Origin: Gaetbulibacter saemankumensis DSM 17032
GTDB lineage: Bacteria > Bacteroidota > Bacteroidia > Flavobacteriales > Flavobacteriaceae
Assembly (NCBI RefSeq): GCF_000425645.1
Contig: NZ_AUDV01000006.1
Coordinates: forward strand, 62,001 to 126,000
Direction of reading: 5' to 3'
Length of the DNA stretch: 64,000 bases
This document shows positions 7,485 through 15,904 of the stretch, piece by piece. A program made the position numbers and the translations under genes. Position 1 is the stretch's first letter; the number at the start of each line of letters is the position of its first letter. The notes under the pieces are model-generated. The model did not search any database. It was not told the DNA's origin and saw only the letters and a program-made list of their open reading frames with translations.

Positions 7485-8042
7485 ATGGCCAATACGCCTT
7501 CAAATATGCTTCCACTTGGAACAAAAGCGCCCTATTTTGAACTATTCGATACGGTAAGTCAAAACATTTTAAAATTTGATAACCTCAAAGGAAATACAGG
7601 TACCGTTGTTATGTTTATCTGTAATCATTGTCCCTTTGTGATTCATGTTAATAAAGAAATCGTGGCTATTGCTAACCAATATCGGGACAAAGCCATTGGT
7701 TTTATAGCTATTTCCAGTAATGATGTGGAAAATTATCCACAGGACGGACCAGACAAAATGAAAATTCATGCCCAGCAACAGCTGTACCCATTCCCTTATT
7801 TGTATGATGAAACACAGGAAGTAGCTAAAGCCTATGATGCGGCTTGCACACCCGATTTTTATGTGTTCGACAATAATGATACATTAATATACCGCGGTCA
7901 ATTAGATAATTCCAGACCTGGTAATAATATTCCCGTTACTGGACATGATTTAAGAAATGCGCTTGATTGCCTAATAAACCATAAAGAAAACACCTTAGAT
8001 CAAAAACCAAGCATTGGATGTAATATTAAATGGAAACCATAA
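7485..8042 (+). CDS. Thioredoxin-like redoxin (AhpC/TSA-type) protein
   Basis: A 185-residue thioredoxin-fold protein with an active-site-like CNHCP motif (about residues 46-50, after TVVMFI). It also has the cis-proline region ACTPDFYVFD and the GQLDNSRP segment typical of the thioredoxin family protein with the CNHCPF signature. There is no signal peptide, so it should act in the cytoplasm as a thiol oxidoreductase or peroxidase-like enzyme. It is a single gene between the CsaA-like gene (opposite strand) and a large secreted-protein gene. Confidence 0.85.
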   Translation: MANTPSNMLPLGTKAPYFELFDTVSQNILKFDNLKGNTGTVVMFICNHCPFVIHVNKEIVAIANQYRDKAIGFIAISSNDVENYPQDGPDKMKIHAQQQLYPFPYLYDETQEVAKAYDAACTPDFYVFDNNDTLIYRGQLDNSRPGNNIPVTGHDLRNALDCLINHKENTLDQKPSIGCNIKWKP

Positions 8043-8126
8043 TTAAACTTATAGAAATCAAAGTATTAACAATAAATTAACCAATGTAAAACATCCTTAT
8101 TGTAGGCATAATATGTATATTACATA

Positions 8127-8148
8127 GAATTTACGAATTAGTAAATTC
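8127..8148. promoter_or_regulatory. Perfect inverted repeat upstream of the secreted-protein gene
   Basis: Arms GAATTTAC (8127-8134) and GTAAATTC (8141-8148) are separated by 6 bases and lie 16-37 bp before the start codon at 8164. The position fits an operator or a leader hairpin. No regulator can be assigned. Confidence 0.3.
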
Positions 8149-8163
8149 TTACTAAAAATACTA

Positions 8164-10248
8164 ATGCCCATGATACAGTTAAAACATTACCTATCAAGGA
8201 TATTTCTACTTTTATCCCTGATTACATGTACCCTATCAGCACAAGAAAATGAAGTCTCAGAATGGCCTAAAGACATTCTTGCCGGTGCTTATACGATTAC
8301 TATTTATCAGCCCGAAAATGCCAGTTATATAGAAAATAAGCTAAAATCCAGCATGGCCTTCGCTTTAAAATCAGAAGCTAAAGAACCCGTATTTGGCATG
8401 CTTTGGACAACCTCGCTTCTTGATGTTGACAGAACCACCAGACAAGCCTCATTAGCTTCGGTAATTGTGGATGAAGTACGTTTACCCGAAGAAGTAAGGG
8501 ATACGCAAAAACAGGAATTACAAAACCTTATAGATCGTGAAGTCCCAAAATGGAACATTCAGTTTTCTTTAGAAGACCTTATAGAGAGTCTTGAAGAAGT
8601 AAGTGTATACACAGGTGAGCTAAACCATGATCCTCCAAAAATTGTTTTTGCTAACGAACCGAGTGCCTTAATTACCATTGATGGAGAGCCTAAATTAAAA
8701 TCGATTGAAAAAGGTTACTCCTTAGTGGAAAACACGGGTGCATTTATAGTAAAAAATGAAAAAGACAACACATTTTACCTTAGAGGTGGTGATTTTTGGT
8801 ACGAAGCCAAATCTCCTAAAGGACCTTGGCAACATGTAAAGAAAGTGCCTTCTAAAATTAATCGATTGGCTGAAAAGGCCGAATCTGAAGGTAAAGAAGA
8901 TGAAGGAGAAAAAAACATCTATTCCGGCCCGGCCCCTAAGATTGTGATAGCCTTAGAACCTTCAGAACTCATTGTTTTCGACGGGGAACCCAAATACACC
9001 CCTATTCAGAACTCAAATCTGTTATATGTTGAAAATACCGAGAGTAATATATTTATGCATATTGGCTCTCAAACTTACTATGTTTTAATCTCTGGCCGCT
9101 GGTTTACGACACAAAATTTAAAAGGAAACTGGACTTATTTATCTATAGAGGATTTGCCGGCAGATTTCAAAAGCATTCCATCGGATAGTAAAAAATCAAT
9201 CGTATTAAGTAGCGTCCCCGGAACCGATGAAGCTAAAAATGCAGTTTATGATGCCCAAATTCCACAAACAGCAGCGGTAACACGGGACACGAAAGCTACC
9301 GATGTGGCATATAATGGAAATCCTGAATTTAAAAATGTTGAAGGCTTAAATCTTCAGTATGCAGTTAACACAGAGAGTTCGGTATTTAAAGATGGACAAA
9401 CTTATTTCTTATGTGATAACGCGATTTGGTTTACATCGAATACGCCAAACGGCCCCTGGCAAGTTGCCGATGACCGACCTACTGATATAGAAAAAATTCC
9501 AGCAGATAATCCTAGGTATAATACCAAATATGTTCAAATCTATGAAACATCGCCAACAACAGTTTATGTTGGATATACTCCTGGATATAATGGCTCATAT
9601 GTTGAAGGACCAACCATAGTATATGGTACAGGGTATTATTACAACCCTTGGTATAATGGTTTTTATTACCATTACCCATACTCCTACGGTTTTTCAATAC
9701 GCTATAACCCTTGGTATGGTTGGAGTTTCGGGTTTAATTTTGGATCGCCATTCCGTTGGTTTGGATACTCTTATTGGCATCCGGGATGGCACCATTGGGG
9801 ACCACCATTTTACAGACCACCATTCTGGAGACCTGGTTATTACTGGAGACCTAACCGACCTATTTACTGGGGACGCCCTGGGGTACACCATTATACCAGA
9901 CCTGTATATAGACCAAACCGACCTAATAGACCTGGCGGTAATCGTCCAAGCAGACCAGACAGGCCTAATAACAGACCGAGTAGACCTGATAGACCGGTTA
10001 CTACGAGACCATCGCGCCCGAGCACACAACCGACCACCAGACCTGTACAAAGACCAACCACGCGCCCGACACAAAGACCAACCACGCGTCCAACACAAAG
10101 GCCGAATAACAGACCGGTAACGCGACCTATCACAAGACCTACAAGACCTACAACAAGGCCTGCACCAAGACCCATGAATAGACCGACCGCTAGGCCAACT
10201 GCAAGACCTATGCCTAGATCATCTGGAATGGGAGCAAGAAGAAGATAA
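8164..10248 (+). CDS. Large secreted protein with three repeat modules, aromatic region and Arg/Pro-rich tail
   Basis: The 694-residue protein has a signal peptide (cleavage near TLSAQ). Three related modules follow (about 160-235, 259-340 and 378-450), sharing motifs such as EPSALITIDGEPK or EPSELIVFDGEPK, an ENT/NTES turn, and W-x-PKGPW or PNGPW endings. Next comes an extraordinarily Tyr/Trp/Gly-rich region (about 460-570), then a basic RPxxRP tail of about 120 residues. Similar proteins are, I believe, annotated in Bacteroidota as carbohydrate-binding family V/XII; that assignment is from memory. It may bind envelope glycans, which is inference. The start could also be the second ATG two codons later. 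Confidence 0.7.
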   Translation: MPMIQLKHYLSRIFLLLSLITCTLSAQENEVSEWPKDILAGAYTITIYQPENASYIENKLKSSMAFALKSEAKEPVFGMLWTTSLLDVDRTTRQASLASVIVDEVRLPEEVRDTQKQELQNLIDREVPKWNIQFSLEDLIESLEEVSVYTGELNHDPPKIVFANEPSALITIDGEPKLKSIEKGYSLVENTGAFIVKNEKDNTFYLRGGDFWYEAKSPKGPWQHVKKVPSKINRLAEKAESEGKEDEGEKNIYSGPAPKIVIALEPSELIVFDGEPKYTPIQNSNLLYVENTESNIFMHIGSQTYYVLISGRWFTTQNLKGNWTYLSIEDLPADFKSIPSDSKKSIVLSSVPGTDEAKNAVYDAQIPQTAAVTRDTKATDVAYNGNPEFKNVEGLNLQYAVNTESSVFKDGQTYFLCDNAIWFTSNTPNGPWQVADDRPTDIEKIPADNPRYNTKYVQIYETSPTTVYVGYTPGYNGSYVEGPTIVYGTGYYYNPWYNGFYYHYPYSYGFSIRYNPWYGWSFGFNFGSPFRWFGYSYWHPGWHHWGPPFYRPPFWRPGYYWRPNRPIYWGRPGVHHYTRPVYRPNRPNRPGGNRPSRPDRPNNRPSRPDRPVTTRPSRPSTQPTTRPVQRPTTRPTQRPTTRPTQRPNNRPVTRPITRPTRPTTRPAPRPMNRPTARPTARPMPRSSGMGARRR
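10047..10110 (+). repeat. 24-bp tandem repeat inside the Arg/Pro tail
   Basis: Two near-identical 24-bp units (10047-10070 and 10071-10094), followed by a decayed third, encode QRPTTRPT-like octapeptides. The tail of this gene could change length by slippage or recombination in units of eight residues. Confidence 0.7.
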
Positions 10249-10254
10249 ATTAAT

Positions 10255-10284
10255 AAAGGCATTTAGTTAGTTCTAAATGCCTTT
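10255..10284 (+). terminator. Rho-independent terminator
   Basis: A 12-bp stem (AAAGGCATTTAG at 10255-10266, complement at 10273-10284) with a 6-base loop, starting 7 bp past the stop of the large secreted-protein gene and followed by a T-rich stretch. Confidence 0.8.
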
Positions 10285-10306
10285 CATTTTAAAAACACGA
10301 CCCTTA

Positions 10307-10798
10307 TTAGTAATTTTGTAACATTAACTGGTATAATCCGATATCATGCCAGGAATCAAATTTTAAACCCAATTCTTTAAAATGTCCTACAAGACGAAAT
10401 CCAAATCTTTCATGTAGTTTTTCACTTGCAGTATTAGGCAATGTTAAAACACCAATCACCACATGAAATCCTCCTTCTTTAAGTAATTCTAATAAGACTT
10501 TATATAATTTCGATCCAATTTGCCTACCATGGACATTGTGCTTCACATAAACGGTAGATTCCACTGTAAATCGGTAAGCGGGTCTGGGTCTGAACTGACT
10601 TCCGTAGGCATATCCTAAAATTTCATTTTGATCTTCAAAAACAATAAATGGGTAATTAGCGGTAATGAGTGCAATCTTCGATTTAAAAGCTTCTAAGGAA
10701 ATAGGCTCCAAATCGAAAGTTACCGCAGAATGTTCTACATAATAATTATAAATACCTAACAACGCTTCGGCATCATCTATATTTACAGGTCTTATCAT
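10307..10798 (-). CDS. GNAT acetyltransferase, phosphinothricin N-acetyltransferase-like
   Basis: The start at 10798 gives 163 residues beginning MIRPVNIDDAEALLGIYNYYV. The arrangement EFRPRPAYRFTVESTVYVKHNVHGRQIGSKLYKVLLELL (shortened here in description: the QFRPRPAYRFT segment followed by the acetyl-CoA loop RQIGSKL) is characteristic of the PAT/MddA subfamily, which acetylates phosphinothricin or methionine sulfoximine/sulfone. The long upstream extension of the open frame overlaps the next gene and is not family-like. It lies 10 bp after the YfiT-type gene in one transcription unit. The true substrate is unknown. Confidence 0.85.
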   Translation of the reverse strand: MIRPVNIDDAEALLGIYNYYVEHSAVTFDLEPISLEAFKSKIALITANYPFIVFEDQNEILGYAYGSQFRPRPAYRFTVESTVYVKHNVHGRQIGSKLYKVLLELLKEGGFHVVIGVLTLPNTASEKLHERFGFRLVGHFKELGLKFDSWHDIGLYQLMLQNY

Positions 10799-10808
10799 AG
10801 TGAATAAA

Positions 10809-11354
10809 TTACAGCCATTTCTTGCGTTGCAACAAATTTTCAATATGTGCATAATGATGCTTACTATGCCAGGTATACACGCCAATATTACGCTTTAAAG
10901 AAACTTCTGAATTAGTTTCAGGATGAATAAAACATCTATTTAAATCGGCATCGGATAAGCCCTTTAATAAATACACCAACTTTACATGCACGGCTTTTAA
11001 GTGAGCCAAAGACATTTCGATTGGCGCCGTTTTAGTATCAAAAAGTTCTGCCCATCGATCTTCAAAATAAGCTTTAATCATGGGCTTATCTTCTGTTAAA
11101 GCCCATTTAAAACGGGTATAACTATGATGATGACTATCGGAAAGATGATGAACCACTTGCCGCACCGTCCATCCATCGGGACGATAGGTTGTATCTAATT
11201 GATCTTCGGTTAAAGGTAAAACCAACGATTCAAGCTTTGATGGAAAAGTTTCTAAAGTTTCTAGCCAGGACGCTATAATGGCATTTGTTATTTTAACCGG
11301 TGGCTCAAATTTCCCAATAGGATATTTTAATTTTTCTAATGCTTCTAAAGTCAT
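10809..11354 (-). CDS. DinB/YfiT-family putative metal-dependent enzyme
   Basis: With the start at 11354 the protein has 181 residues (MTLEALEKLKYPIGKF). It matches the YfiT/BstA group of the DinB four-helix superfamily. The metal-binding histidines are visible in RQVVHHLSDSH and in VYTWHSKHHYAHI. Members are predicted metal-dependent hydrolases or thiol-dependent transferases in the cytoplasm, and the substrate is unknown. It is followed after 10 bp by the PAT-like acetyltransferase. Confidence 0.82.
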   Translation of the reverse strand: MTLEALEKLKYPIGKFEPPVKITNAIIASWLETLETFPSKLESLVLPLTEDQLDTTYRPDGWTVRQVVHHLSDSHHHSYTRFKWALTEDKPMIKAYFEDRWAELFDTKTAPIEMSLAHLKAVHVKLVYLLKGLSDADLNRCFIHPETNSEVSLKRNIGVYTWHSKHHYAHIENLLQRKKWL

Positions 11355-11369
11355 ATATAAATATAAAAA

Positions 11370-11391
11370 AAGCACCCCAATTGGGGTGCTT
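11370..11391 (-). terminator. Rho-independent terminator of the immunophilin gene
   Basis: A perfect palindrome with arms AAGCACCCCAA and TTGGGGTGCTT, flanked by an A-run (11364-11370) that reads as a T-run on the minus strand. It lies 25 bp after the stop at 11416 and just before the start of the next gene, insulating the two. Confidence 0.8.
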
Positions 11392-11415
11392 CATTTTATA
11401 TAAAATCGATGTATA

Positions 11416-12348
11416 TTATTTTACATTCATTAATTCTACATCAAAAATTAAAGTGGCATTTGGAGGAATAACACCACCTGCACCACGACTTCCGTAACCT
11501 AAATGACTAGGGATTACAAAACGTGCTTTATCACCAACTTTTAATAATTGAATGCCTTCATCCCATCCAGAAATAACCTGACCTACACCTACAGGAAAAT
11601 CTATGGGTTGATTTCTTTTATATGACGAATCGAAAACCGTCCCATCTGTCAGTTGCCCTTTATAATGTACAGAAACATTCTGTCCCTTTTGAGCTTTGGC
11701 TCCGTTTCCTTCTTGAATTATCTGGTAACGTAAACCGCTTTCAGTTTTATTAAAACCAGCAGCCAATTTATCTAATTCAGCTTCGGCAGCAGCTTGCTCT
11801 TCAGCTAAACGTTTTTCTCTAGAACCTTCGAATGTTCTGAATGCTTCAACAGCATTAAAACCTTCAGCTTCAGCGCCTACTCTTACTATTTCTAAAGTAT
11901 CAATAGTATCACCCTGAGCTATAGCATCAACAACATTTTGTCCTTCTACAACCTTTCCAAAAACCGTGTGGTTATTATCTAACCAAGGCGTTTCAACATG
12001 CGTGATAAAAAACTGACTTCCATTAGTTCCAGGGCCAGCATTAGCCATCGACAATACTCCTGGTCCGTCATGTTTTAAATCTGGATGAAATTCATCATCA
12101 AATTGATACCCCGGATTACCAGAACCTGTTCCTTGAGGACATCCTCCCTGAATCATAAAATCAGGAATCACTCTGTGGAATTTTAATCCGTTGTAATACG
12201 GGGTTCCTTGAGGTTTTACTTTATTTTCCAGGTTTCCTTCTGCTAAAGCCACAAAGTTACCAACGGTACCTGGTGTTTTTTTGTATTCTAAAGCTACAAG
12301 GATTTCTCCTTTTGAAGTATTAAATTTTGCGTATAATCCGTCTTGCAT
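11416..12348 (-). CDS. Dual-domain peptidyl-prolyl isomerase (cyclophilin-FKBP fusion)
   Basis: The 310-residue protein joins two unrelated isomerase folds. A cyclophilin occupies residues about 5-160 (FHRVIPDFMIQGG, GPGTNGSQFFI, NNHTVFGKVVEG). An FKBP occupies about 205-310 (VSVHYKGQLTDGTVFDSS, VISGWDEGIQLL, LGYGSRGAGGVIPPNATL). A charged helix (EKRLAEEQAAAEAELDKL) links them. No signal peptide is present, so it should act in the cytoplasm in protein folding. Dual-family immunophilins of this order are known from Bacteroidota. It has its own good promoter and terminator. Confidence 0.93.
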   Translation of the reverse strand: MQDGLYAKFNTSKGEILVALEYKKTPGTVGNFVALAEGNLENKVKPQGTPYYNGLKFHRVIPDFMIQGGCPQGTGSGNPGYQFDDEFHPDLKHDGPGVLSMANAGPGTNGSQFFITHVETPWLDNNHTVFGKVVEGQNVVDAIAQGDTIDTLEIVRVGAEAEGFNAVEAFRTFEGSREKRLAEEQAAAEAELDKLAAGFNKTESGLRYQIIQEGNGAKAQKGQNVSVHYKGQLTDGTVFDSSYKRNQPIDFPVGVGQVISGWDEGIQLLKVGDKARFVIPSHLGYGSRGAGGVIPPNATLIFDVELMNVK

Positions 12349-12370
12349 TGTTCTAATTTTTAAGAAAGTG

Positions 12371-12401
12371 CAAAGATAGTAAACTCCTAAAGAAATACGA
12401 A
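12371..12401 (-). promoter_or_regulatory. Promoter of the cyclophilin-FKBP gene
   Basis: On the minus strand TTCG (12398-12401) and a perfect TATCTTTG (12371-12378) are 19 bases apart. The -7 element ends 22 bp before the ATG at 12348. Confidence 0.6.
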
Positions 12402-12468
12402 TAATGAATGCTTTTTATCACCCCTATATTTATAGCTACTACCAACGCCATATTTAAACGAAATAAAA

Positions 12469-12497
12469 ATGGCTGTCAAAATAATTTAGACAGCCAT
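12469..12497 (-). terminator. Rho-independent terminator of recQ
   Basis: The stem ATGGCTGTC (12469-12477) and GACAGCCAT (12489-12497) surrounds an 11-base loop, and an A-run at 12464-12468 gives the T-run in the minus direction. It lies about 30 bp after the recQ stop. Confidence 0.75.
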
Positions 12498-12527
12498 ACA
12501 TATAAATAAACAAAAGATATTTCTATT

Positions 12528-14732
12528 CTAATTTGCTACCTCACTTATGAATTTTATACGGTATAATCGAAGTTCCTCATCATCATAATCACCATCAAAC
12601 TCATCTATTGCCGCAGAAATATTATCAGATTCCGATTCCATAAAATAATCATGGATTTCTTCCTGCTGGTCTTCATCTAATATCTCATCAATCCAGTAGT
12701 CGATATTTAGTTTGGTTCCGGAATATACAATAGCTTCCATCTCCTTTATAAACTCTTCCATAGACATCCCTTTTGATGAAGCAATATCATCTAAAGGTAA
12801 TTTTCTATCTATATTTTGAATGATATACAATTTATTCGCCGAGTTGGTTCCGGTAGTTTTTACGACCATATCATCCGGGCGAATGATATCATTTTCTTCA
12901 ACATACTTTGCAATTAACTCAACGAAACCCTTACCATATTTCTTGGCTTTCCCTTCGGCTACCCCATGAACATTAGCAAGTTCTGAAATAGTAATAGGAT
13001 ATTTAAGAGCCATATCTTCCAATGAAGGATCCTGAAATATTACAAACGGTGGCACCCCTAATTTCTTAGCGTTCTTTTTACGTAAATCTTTAAGGAATTT
13101 CATTAAAGTTTCGTCGGCCACAGCTCCCTGCCCTTTAGAGGCGGTTACAATAGTATTATCATCCTGATCACCATTAAACTCATGATCTTCAGTCATCATA
13201 AAGGAAGAAGGCTTTTTAATAAAGGCTTTCCCTTCCGGAGATAGTTTAATAACGCCATAGGTTTCAATATCCTTTTTAAGCATACCAGCTACAAGAACTT
13301 GGCGTAATAAGGCCATCCAGTACTTCTTATCTTTTCCTTTTCCTTTCCCAAAGAAGGGTTGTTCATTGGTTCTATGTGAATTAATCATGGCATTTTCGTG
13401 TCCAATAATCACATTCACGAGGTCTTTACTTTTATATTTCTCGTTGGTCTTTTCAATAATTTCCAAAAGCAAAACAACATCTTCCTGAGCTTCGTGTTTC
13501 TTTTTTGGATGGCGTACATTATCATCCATATCGCCGCCTTCTCCCGTGGCATTATCGAATTCTTCACCAAAATAATGAAGAATGAATTTCCTACGAGAAA
13601 TAGATGTTTCTGCAAATGCCACAACCTCTTGAAGTAAAGCATGCCCGATTTCCTGCTCGGCAACGGGTTTTCCTGACATGAATTTCTCTAACTTCTCAAT
13701 ATCTTTATATGCGTAGAAGGCCAAACAATGTCCTTCTCCGCCATCACGACCCGCGCGTCCGGTTTCCTGATAATAACTCTCAATACTTTTTGGAATATCG
13801 TGATGAATAACAAATCGAACATCTGGCTTATCAATACCCATACCAAAGGCAATGGTTGCCACGACCACGTCAACTTCCTCCATTAAAAATTGGTCCTGAT
13901 ACTTCGATCGTGATTTAGCATCTAAACCTGCGTGATAAGGAACGGCGTTAATACCGTTAACCTGTAACACTTGCGCTAGTTCTTCAACTCGTTTTCTACT
14001 AAGACAATAAACGATTCCCGATTTTCCAGAATTCTGTTTTATAAAACGAATAATATCGGCATCGACATTTTTAGTCTTTGGCCGTACTTCATAATATAAA
14101 TTAGGTCGGTTAAACGACGCTTTAAACGTATTAGCACCAGTAATACCTAAGTTTTTTATAATATCTTCTTGTACCTTCGGTGTTGCTGTTGCTGTTAATC
14201 CGATAATTGGAATATTTTCTCCAATACGAGAAATAATATGTCTTAAGTTACGGTATTCGGGTCTAAAATCATGCCCCCACTCACTAATACAGTGAGCTTC
14301 ATCTATGGCCAAAAATGATATTTTAACCGACCGTAAAAATTCGACATTCTCCTCTTTTGTCAAAGATTCAGGAGCTACATACAATAATTTAGTAACACCG
14401 TTTACAATATCTTCCTTAACACGTTTAACCTCTGTTTTATTCAATGAAGAGTTTAAAACATGCGCAATACCCTGCTCGTTAGAAACACCCCGAATGGCGT
14501 CTACCTGATTTTTCATTAAGGCAATTAAGGGAGAAACCACAATGGCCGTACCTTCTTGCATAAGTGCTGGCAACTGGTAACATAACGATTTACCACCACC
14601 GGTAGGCATAATCACAAATGTATGATTTCCTGAGAGAATACTTTCTACGACATCTTCCTGCAAACCTTTAAATTGGCCAAAACCAAAATATTTCTTTAAT
14701 GCAGACTGTAATTCATTTTTTGCTATTAACAT
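12528..14732 (-). CDS. recQ: ATP-dependent DNA helicase RecQ (zinc cysteines absent)
   Basis: The 734-residue protein has an SF2 helicase core: motif I TGGGKSLCYQ, DEAH box AIDEAHCISEWGHDFRPEYR, motif VI QETGRAGRDG. RQC-type (about 350-500), HRDC (about 535-610) and an extra C-terminal acidic helical region follow. It unwinds 3'-to-5' during recombination and fork repair. The segment where RecQ normally coordinates zinc reads ETSISRRKFILHYFGEEF and GGDMDDNVRHP; all four expected cysteines are replaced, although the surrounding framework is kept. It is a single gene with its own terminator, divergent from kdsD. Confidence 0.95.
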   Translation of the reverse strand: MLIAKNELQSALKKYFGFGQFKGLQEDVVESILSGNHTFVIMPTGGGKSLCYQLPALMQEGTAIVVSPLIALMKNQVDAIRGVSNEQGIAHVLNSSLNKTEVKRVKEDIVNGVTKLLYVAPESLTKEENVEFLRSVKISFLAIDEAHCISEWGHDFRPEYRNLRHIISRIGENIPIIGLTATATPKVQEDIIKNLGITGANTFKASFNRPNLYYEVRPKTKNVDADIIRFIKQNSGKSGIVYCLSRKRVEELAQVLQVNGINAVPYHAGLDAKSRSKYQDQFLMEEVDVVVATIAFGMGIDKPDVRFVIHHDIPKSIESYYQETGRAGRDGGEGHCLAFYAYKDIEKLEKFMSGKPVAEQEIGHALLQEVVAFAETSISRRKFILHYFGEEFDNATGEGGDMDDNVRHPKKKHEAQEDVVLLLEIIEKTNEKYKSKDLVNVIIGHENAMINSHRTNEQPFFGKGKGKDKKYWMALLRQVLVAGMLKKDIETYGVIKLSPEGKAFIKKPSSFMMTEDHEFNGDQDDNTIVTASKGQGAVADETLMKFLKDLRKKNAKKLGVPPFVIFQDPSLEDMALKYPITISELANVHGVAEGKAKKYGKGFVELIAKYVEENDIIRPDDMVVKTTGTNSANKLYIIQNIDRKLPLDDIASSKGMSMEEFIKEMEAIVYSGTKLNIDYWIDEILDEDQQEEIHDYFMESESDNISAAIDEFDGDYDDEELRLYRIKFISEVAN

Positions 14733-14935
14733 GAACTTTTTAAAAATTTACTTTATTACATTACACATACACCAATCGACAAAAAAATGTGTTGACTTTA
14801 ATAGTGTATTAAGAAAACCCTCGTGTTTTTTCGTTAGTTTTGTAACGGAAATCGAAATTACAATAATTAATGTAAATTAGATTTACTTTTAAAGATAATA
14901 ATTTCTTAATAAGCATCATAAACTTTTCTTAAATT

Positions 14936-15904
14936 TTGAGTTACATAAACGCTATCATCGAGACGGCAAAACAGACCATAGCTTCAGAAAGCGAAGCCAT
15001 TTTAAATTTATCAAATTTAATCGATAACGATTTTGCCGAAGCCGTAAACCTCATATACAATTCTAAAGGACGCGTCATTATTACCGGTATTGGAAAAAGT
15101 GCCATAATTGCGAACAAAATTGTAGCCACTTTAAACTCGACTGGAACACCAGCTGTATTTATGCATGCTGCCGATGCTATTCATGGTGACCTTGGTCTTA
15201 TTTTGGAGGACGACGTGGTAATTTGCATTTCTAAAAGTGGGAACACACCTGAGATTAAAGTATTGGTTCCTCTTATTAAACGCGTTCAAAACAAAATGAT
15301 TGCCATTACGGGTAATAAAGAATCATTTTTAGGTCAGCATGCCGATTATATTTTAAACGCCTACGTAGAAAAAGAAGTATGCCCAAACAACCTGGCTCCT
15401 ACTACAAGTACCACAGCACAACTCGTTATTGGTGATGCTTTAGCTGTGTGCTTATTAGAATTACGCGGATTTACAAGTAACGATTTTGCTAAGTTTCATC
15501 CTGGTGGGGCCTTAGGAAAAAAACTTTATTTACGAGTAGAAGACATTTCTTCTGTAAATGAAAAACCTCAGGTTAAACTCGATACCAATTTAAAAGATAT
15601 CATTATCGAAATCAGCAATAAGATGCTGGGCGTTACGGCTGTAGTTGAAGATAACAAAATTGTTGGCATCATAACCGATGGTGACTTACGTAGAATGCTA
15701 ACAAAGATTGATGATTTCACATCTTTAACAGCAAAAGATATCATGAGTGCCAACCCAAAACGTATTAGTATTAAAGCCATGGCCATCGATGCGCTGGAAC
15801 TTATGGAAGCTAATGAGATTTCTCAACTGTTAGTTGAAGACATTAATGGCACTTACGCGGGTGTTGTACATTTACATGATTTAATAAAAGAAGGCATTAT
15901 ATAA
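14936..15904 (+). CDS. kdsD: D-arabinose-5-phosphate isomerase (KpsF/GutQ family)
   Basis: A 322-residue protein with an SIS domain (about residues 30-170; GIGKSAIIANKI, HGDLGLI, ISKSGNTPEIK) followed by two CBS domains (about 205-322). It converts ribulose 5-phosphate to arabinose 5-phosphate, the first step to Kdo for lipopolysaccharide. The start must be a non-ATG codon: a TAA stop lies at 14930-14932, the next codons are ATT and TTG, and no ATG occurs until about residue 74. TTG at 14936 is the best choice. Its stop overlaps the tatC start by one base. Confidence 0.9.
   Translation: MSYINAIIETAKQTIASESEAILNLSNLIDNDFAEAVNLIYNSKGRVIITGIGKSAIIANKIVATLNSTGTPAVFMHAADAIHGDLGLILEDDVVICISKSGNTPEIKVLVPLIKRVQNKMIAITGNKESFLGQHADYILNAYVEKEVCPNNLAPTTSTTAQLVIGDALAVCLLELRGFTSNDFAKFHPGGALGKKLYLRVEDISSVNEKPQVKLDTNLKDIIIEISNKMLGVTAVVEDNKIVGIITDGDLRRMLTKIDDFTSLTAKDIMSANPKRISIKAMAIDALELMEANEISQLLVEDINGTYAGVVHLHDLIKEGII

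Noticed and set aside
9694-10262. Minus-strand open frames opposite the Arg/Pro tail
   Set aside because: They are shadows of the highly biased RPxxRP codons; the encoded Gly/Leu/Val repeats mirror the plus-strand repeat.
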